From assembly GCA_041669745.1 (NCBI GenBank), contig JBAYAO010000031.1, positions 1 to 14,112 of the forward strand: a DNA stretch of 14,112 nucleotides, read 5' to 3'. A program made the translations under genes and the position numbers. Under the pieces are notes generated by a model. It ran no database searches, was not told the DNA's origin, and saw only the letters and a program-made list of their open reading frames with translations. Positions 11,292 to 14,112 of the stretch are shown here, one piece after another. Position 1 is the first letter of the stretch. Each line of letters opens with the position of its first letter. This DNA is from JBAZDV01 sp041669745 (lineage in GTDB: Archaea > Thermoplasmatota > Thermoplasmata > Methanomassiliicoccales > Methanomethylophilaceae).

Positions 11292-12089
11292 GTGGACTCG
11301 GAGAGGGCTCTGGAGCTGAAGCGTGTATCCGTCGTCCGGGACGGGAATCCGATCCTCAGTGACGTCGATCTTTCTATCGGAGATGATGAGAATGTCGCTA
11401 TCATCGGGCCAAACGGTTCCGGTAAGACGACTTTGATGAAATTGCTCAGGGCGGAGATTCTTCCCTATTATGACGAGAATAACGTAGCGACCATGAGGAT
11501 ATTCGGCAAAGAACAATGGGACATATTCGATCTCAGAAGTAAAATGGGTATAGTCTCGATGGACTTGCAATCGAGGTTCAGTGATGATACCGAGGTCTCG
11601 GAAGTGATAATGTCCGGATATTTCGGAAGTTTGGATGTATTCAGGAATCATGAGACTTCAGAGGATATGAGGGGGAAGGTTCGAAATGCGGCCATGAAAA
11701 TGGGTATCGATGATCTCCTTGGGAGAAAGATAGGCGAACTCTCGCTCGGAGAGATGCGCAGGACGCTTATCGCGAGGGCAATGATCACAGAACCGAGGAT
11801 GCTCGTACTCGATGAACCAATGACGGGACTGGATATCGTGATGAAGGACAGGTTCAGAAAGATGTTCGACATAATGATGGGTTCCGGTATGAGATTGATC
11901 ATGATAACGCACGAGCTCGAGGACATACCTCTGAGTGTCCGCAGGGTCGTTATGATAAAGGACGGAAGGATATTTGCCGACGGTCCGAAGGAAAAGATCC
12001 TGACATCGAAAAAGGTAAGTGAACTGTATGACTATCCTATATCCGTGAATAATGACAACGGCGTATATCATATGGTCACACGGGGTTGA
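11292..12089 (+). CDS. Orphan ABC-type ATPase, COG1119 (ModF/YlmA-like) type
   Basis: A 265-residue ATP-binding cassette protein. Counted from the GTG start, it has Walker A GPNGSGKTT (39-47), the region IVSMDLQSRFSDDTEVSEVIMSGYFGSLDVF (87-117) including Gln93 where the Q-loop is expected, signature LSLGEMRRTLIARA (150-163), Walker B MLVLDEP (170-176) and switch His207. The segment with IVSxxLQxRF and VIxSGxFGS, together with a GEMRR-type signature, resembles COG1119 proteins (ModF, YlmA). These are annotated as molybdate-related but mostly lack a membrane partner. No permease or substrate-binding gene is present here, so transport is not established. The start could instead be the ATG at 11271, seven residues longer, but it lacks a good ribosome site. 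It lies 46 bases after nikR and 2 bases before a zinc-ribbon membrane protein gene. Confidence 0.85.
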   Translation: MDSERALELKRVSVVRDGNPILSDVDLSIGDDENVAIIGPNGSGKTTLMKLLRAEILPYYDENNVATMRIFGKEQWDIFDLRSKMGIVSMDLQSRFSDDTEVSEVIMSGYFGSLDVFRNHETSEDMRGKVRNAAMKMGIDDLLGRKIGELSLGEMRRTLIARAMITEPRMLVLDEPMTGLDIVMKDRFRKMFDIMMGSGMRLIMITHELEDIPLSVRRVVMIKDGRIFADGPKEKILTSKKVSELYDYPISVNNDNGVYHMVTRG

Positions 12090-12091
12090 CA

Positions 12092-12559
12092 ATGCCATAT
12101 ATCTGTTCGCAGTGCGGTTCAGTAATGGAGGATCATGACGAGTTCTGCCACAGATGCGGAGCTGCAAAAGTACATGCGTACTATCTGAATGTGGGGGATG
12201 AGACCGTCTGTTCCAATTGCGGTACCAAACTTCCGGCGGATTCGATATTCTGTTCCAATTGCGGCGATCTCCTCAAGCAGGCGATTCCGGTAGCCAAGGA
12301 TCGTTACGGTGTCGTGCAGACGGTCACTGCGATGATGTTCGCCTTTGTACCAGGAATTTTTGATATTTTCGGTCTCGGTCACTTCATACTGGGGAAGTGG
12401 ACAAGGGGGTTGGCGTTCCTCTCGTGTTCCGTTGTGATATACCTTGTGGATAGGTACTACGTTCTGGACACGACCATGGAATATCTATTGGTCATCCTCT
12501 GCACTGTGCTGTTCATAGTTCAGATGTTAGATCTGTACAGGTTCGTGTATCTCAAGTGA
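12092..12559 (+). CDS. Membrane protein with two N-terminal zinc ribbons and a TM2-like region
   Basis: A 155-residue protein with two zinc-ribbon modules, CSQC...CHRC (Cys5, 8, 19, 22) and CSNC...CSNC (Cys40, 43, 54, 57), followed by about three membrane helices (about 75-97, 105-121 and 129-148). Between the first two helices is GLGHFILGKWTRGL (94-107), similar to the G-x-G-x-FYLG-x-(4)-G turn of TM2-domain proteins. Such proteins are common in methanogens and have no fixed function. The ATG at 12092 is chosen because it places the first ribbon at the very N-terminus; a TTG at 12086 would add two residues and overlap the ABC stop. The gene follows the ABC ATPase by 2 bases and so is probably cotranslated with it. 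It could anchor the ATPase to the membrane, but this is inference. Confidence 0.8.
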   Translation: MPYICSQCGSVMEDHDEFCHRCGAAKVHAYYLNVGDETVCSNCGTKLPADSIFCSNCGDLLKQAIPVAKDRYGVVQTVTAMMFAFVPGIFDIFGLGHFILGKWTRGLAFLSCSVVIYLVDRYYVLDTTMEYLLVILCTVLFIVQMLDLYRFVYLK

Positions 12560-12620
12560 AAAATATTATCGAAAAACCAGAAGGCGAAAGATTTAACCTC
12601 TTTTCAGCGATGGTGTGGCG

Positions 12621-14024
12621 ATGTCCCAAGATTGGACCGAGAAATACAGACCCAGGACACTTGATGGCGTTATCGGCAATCCGAAAGCCATCAGAGAGCT
12701 GAAGGGCTGGGCGGATTCCTGGAACGACGGTACCGTCTCGAAGAAGACGGTGGTTCTTATCGGAACACCAGGTATCGGAAAGACCACTTCCGCTGAAGCA
12801 TTGGCGAATGACATGGGGTGGGGGATCACAGAGATGAACGCATCGGACCAGCGTACGGGGGACATAATCCGTACAATTGCTTTGAGAGGTGCGAATTCGG
12901 ACACATTCAACGATTTCGGTGATTTTCTAAGTTCCAGGGACGGAGGAAGGAAACTCATAGTTCTGGATGAGGCGGACAGTCTGTTCGGCAATGCAGACCG
13001 GGGTGCGATCCCGGTCATCATAGAGCTGATCAGAAAAACAAAACAGCCCGTGATCCTCATAGTGAATGATTTTTATGCATTGAGCAAAAAATCATCGGTA
13101 ATTAAAAACGAGACCCTGCAGATCACCTTTCAGAGACCCACTTCGACATCCATCGCGAAAGCACTGAGAAAGATCGCTGCAGCAGAAAAGATCACTGTCG
13201 ATGATGATTCATTGGATCGTATAGCAAAAAATTCCAACGGTGATATGCGTGCGGCCGTAAGGGACCTCGAATCGATCGCGGTAGGTAAGGATACAGTCAC
13301 AGTAGACGATGTTTCTCAATTATCCGACCGTGTTGTCAGAAAAGGCATGTACGATCTGATGAATTCCATCTTTCGCAAGAATGACGCCATGGGTTCTCGT
13401 GCGATGCTGAGGGATATAGACGAAGAACCTGGATTTGTAATGCTGTGGATAGATGAGAATATGCCGTACGAGTTCAGAGACGTAAGCGATCTGATAAGGG
13501 GTTACGAAAAGTTGTCGAAAGCGGATATTTTTCTCGGAAGGGTCAACAGGCGTCAGTATTATGGGATGTGGTCGTATGCGAACGATACCATGACCGCGGG
13601 CGTTTCGACGGCAAAGCATTCCAGCTACGTGAACAGGGATCGTTTCAGATTTCCAAATTATCTGATGAAGATGTCAAGATCGAAAAGTATCAGGGCCGTA
13701 AAATCAGATGTTTCTCTCAGATTAGCTAAGTATATGCACACGTCAACGAACCGTGTCTCGATGGATGTTCTGCCGTCGTTGAAGATCATGCTTGCCAACG
13801 ACAGGGAACTGAGGGCAAAGATGATAAGCGAGGTTGGGATAGAACCAGAGGGATTGGCATTTTTGCTGGATTCCAGAATCGATTCCAAGATTGTGAAAGA
13901 GGCGGTCGCCGATACGGTCAAACCAGTGACTGAAAAGAGGGAGCGATATGTGGAAACTACCGAAACGAAGACCAAGAACGTTGAGCCGTCGATAAGAACA
14001 CAAAAAAGCCTTTTCGAGTTCTAG
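12621..14024 (+). CDS. rfcL: Replication factor C large subunit
   Basis: A 467-residue large subunit of the archaeal clamp loader, which together with four small subunits opens PCNA and loads it at primer ends. The N-terminus WTEKYRPRTLDGVIGNPKAI (4-23) is typical of RFC. The AAA+ motifs are Walker A IGTPGIGKTT (47-56), NASDQRT (73-79) and Walker B LIVLDEAD (112-119), followed by sensor 1 near LIVNDFYALS and a helical collar domain (about 240-385). The C-terminus ends in QKSLFEF, a PIP box that binds PCNA, preceded by a charged linker. The ATG at 12621 is preferred; a GTG at 12615 would add two residues. An ATTTAA-containing box at about 12590 gives leaderless spacing. The next gene begins 8 bases after the stop. 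All expected parts of the protein are present. Confidence 0.96.
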   Translation: MSQDWTEKYRPRTLDGVIGNPKAIRELKGWADSWNDGTVSKKTVVLIGTPGIGKTTSAEALANDMGWGITEMNASDQRTGDIIRTIALRGANSDTFNDFGDFLSSRDGGRKLIVLDEADSLFGNADRGAIPVIIELIRKTKQPVILIVNDFYALSKKSSVIKNETLQITFQRPTSTSIAKALRKIAAAEKITVDDDSLDRIAKNSNGDMRAAVRDLESIAVGKDTVTVDDVSQLSDRVVRKGMYDLMNSIFRKNDAMGSRAMLRDIDEEPGFVMLWIDENMPYEFRDVSDLIRGYEKLSKADIFLGRVNRRQYYGMWSYANDTMTAGVSTAKHSSYVNRDRFRFPNYLMKMSRSKSIRAVKSDVSLRLAKYMHTSTNRVSMDVLPSLKIMLANDRELRAKMISEVGIEPEGLAFLLDSRIDSKIVKEAVADTVKPVTEKRERYVETTETKTKNVEPSIRTQKSLFEF

Positions 14025-14032
14025 GTGTAATC

Positions 14033-14112
14033 ATGGATGAAGAGTACCGCAGGATTCTGGAGAAACAGCAGTATCGTCTGTACAAAGACCATGCTGCCGT
14101 GAAGATGTGTCA
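14033..14112 (+). CDS. taw1: Probable tRNA 4-demethylwyosine synthase, N-terminal part (cut by window edge)
   Basis: Only about 26 residues are visible: MDEEYRRILEKQQYRLYKD followed by HAAVKMC. This closely follows the beginning of archaeal Taw1/TYW1 proteins, which have a KQ-x-Y-x-(4-6)-H-(S/T/A)-AVK-x-C segment before their radical-SAM core. Taw1 forms the tricyclic wyosine base at position 37 of tRNA-Phe from N1-methylguanine and pyruvate. The ATG at 14033 has AGGTG 5 bases upstream, overlapping the rfcL stop region, so the gene probably shares a transcript with rfcL. The catalytic CxxxCxxC motif lies beyond the window, so this rests on a short N-terminal match. Confidence 0.65.
   Translation, partial: MDEEYRRILEKQQYRLYKDHAAVKMC

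Noticed and set aside
1..14112. Defence system, CRISPR array, prophage or insertion sequence
   Set aside because: No spaced repeats, transposase, integrase, nuclease or toxin/antitoxin signatures were seen; the regular operons and housekeeping genes indicate ordinary chromosome.

Overview
The window looks like chromosomal DNA of a methanogenic archaeon. Evidence for this: a replication factor C large subunit with a C-terminal PCNA-binding motif, an FmdE-family protein, the start of an archaeal wyosine-synthesis gene (taw1), a NikR regulator, and a NifH-like gene joined to siroheme and tetrapyrrole genes, as expected for coenzyme F430 synthesis. Several genes have a TATA-like box about 25-30 bases before the start codon, which suggests leaderless transcripts; others carry strong GGAGG-type ribosome sites. 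Moderate GC content and overall gene style would fit Methanomassiliicoccales (Thermoplasmatota), but that placement is inference. No rRNA, tRNA, CRISPR array, insertion sequence or phage gene was seen, and no gap without a gene exceeds about 235 bases.

Layout. (1) Positions 1-1667, minus strand: a tightly overlapped operon cfbC-sirC-hemA, in which hemA runs off the left edge. It would supply sirohydrochlorin and the reductase component for nickel-tetrapyrrole (F430) synthesis. (2) 1902-2429, plus: an FmdE-family protein with a C-terminal zinc finger. (3) 2638-3305, minus: two small three-helix membrane proteins that resemble each other and are of unknown function. (4) 3522-4573, plus: the manganese exporter MntP, then an ArsD-like thioredoxin-fold protein without the metal-binding cysteines. 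(5) 4712-7993: a large MMPL/RND-type exporter (minus) divergent from a TetR regulator (plus), with two identical palindromes flanking one TATA box between them. (6) 8179-8940, plus: a creatininase-family amidohydrolase. (7) 9063-10635, minus: an NfeD-like membrane protein and an SPFH/stomatin-like protein, a classic membrane-microdomain pair. (8) 10805-12559, plus: nikR, an orphan COG1119-type (ModF/YlmA-like) ABC ATPase, and a double-zinc-ribbon membrane protein, close enough to be one operon. (9) 12621-14112, plus: rfcL followed by the start of taw1.

Metal handling recurs: nickel (cfbC, NikR), manganese (MntP), zinc fingers (FmdE, zinc-ribbon protein) and an ArsD-like fold. Three minus-strand units end in a stem-loop followed by a T-run (U-run in the RNA), two of them at convergent junctions. 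The least explained parts are the paired three-helix membrane proteins, the cysteine-less ArsD-like protein, and the ATPase/zinc-ribbon pair behind nikR.
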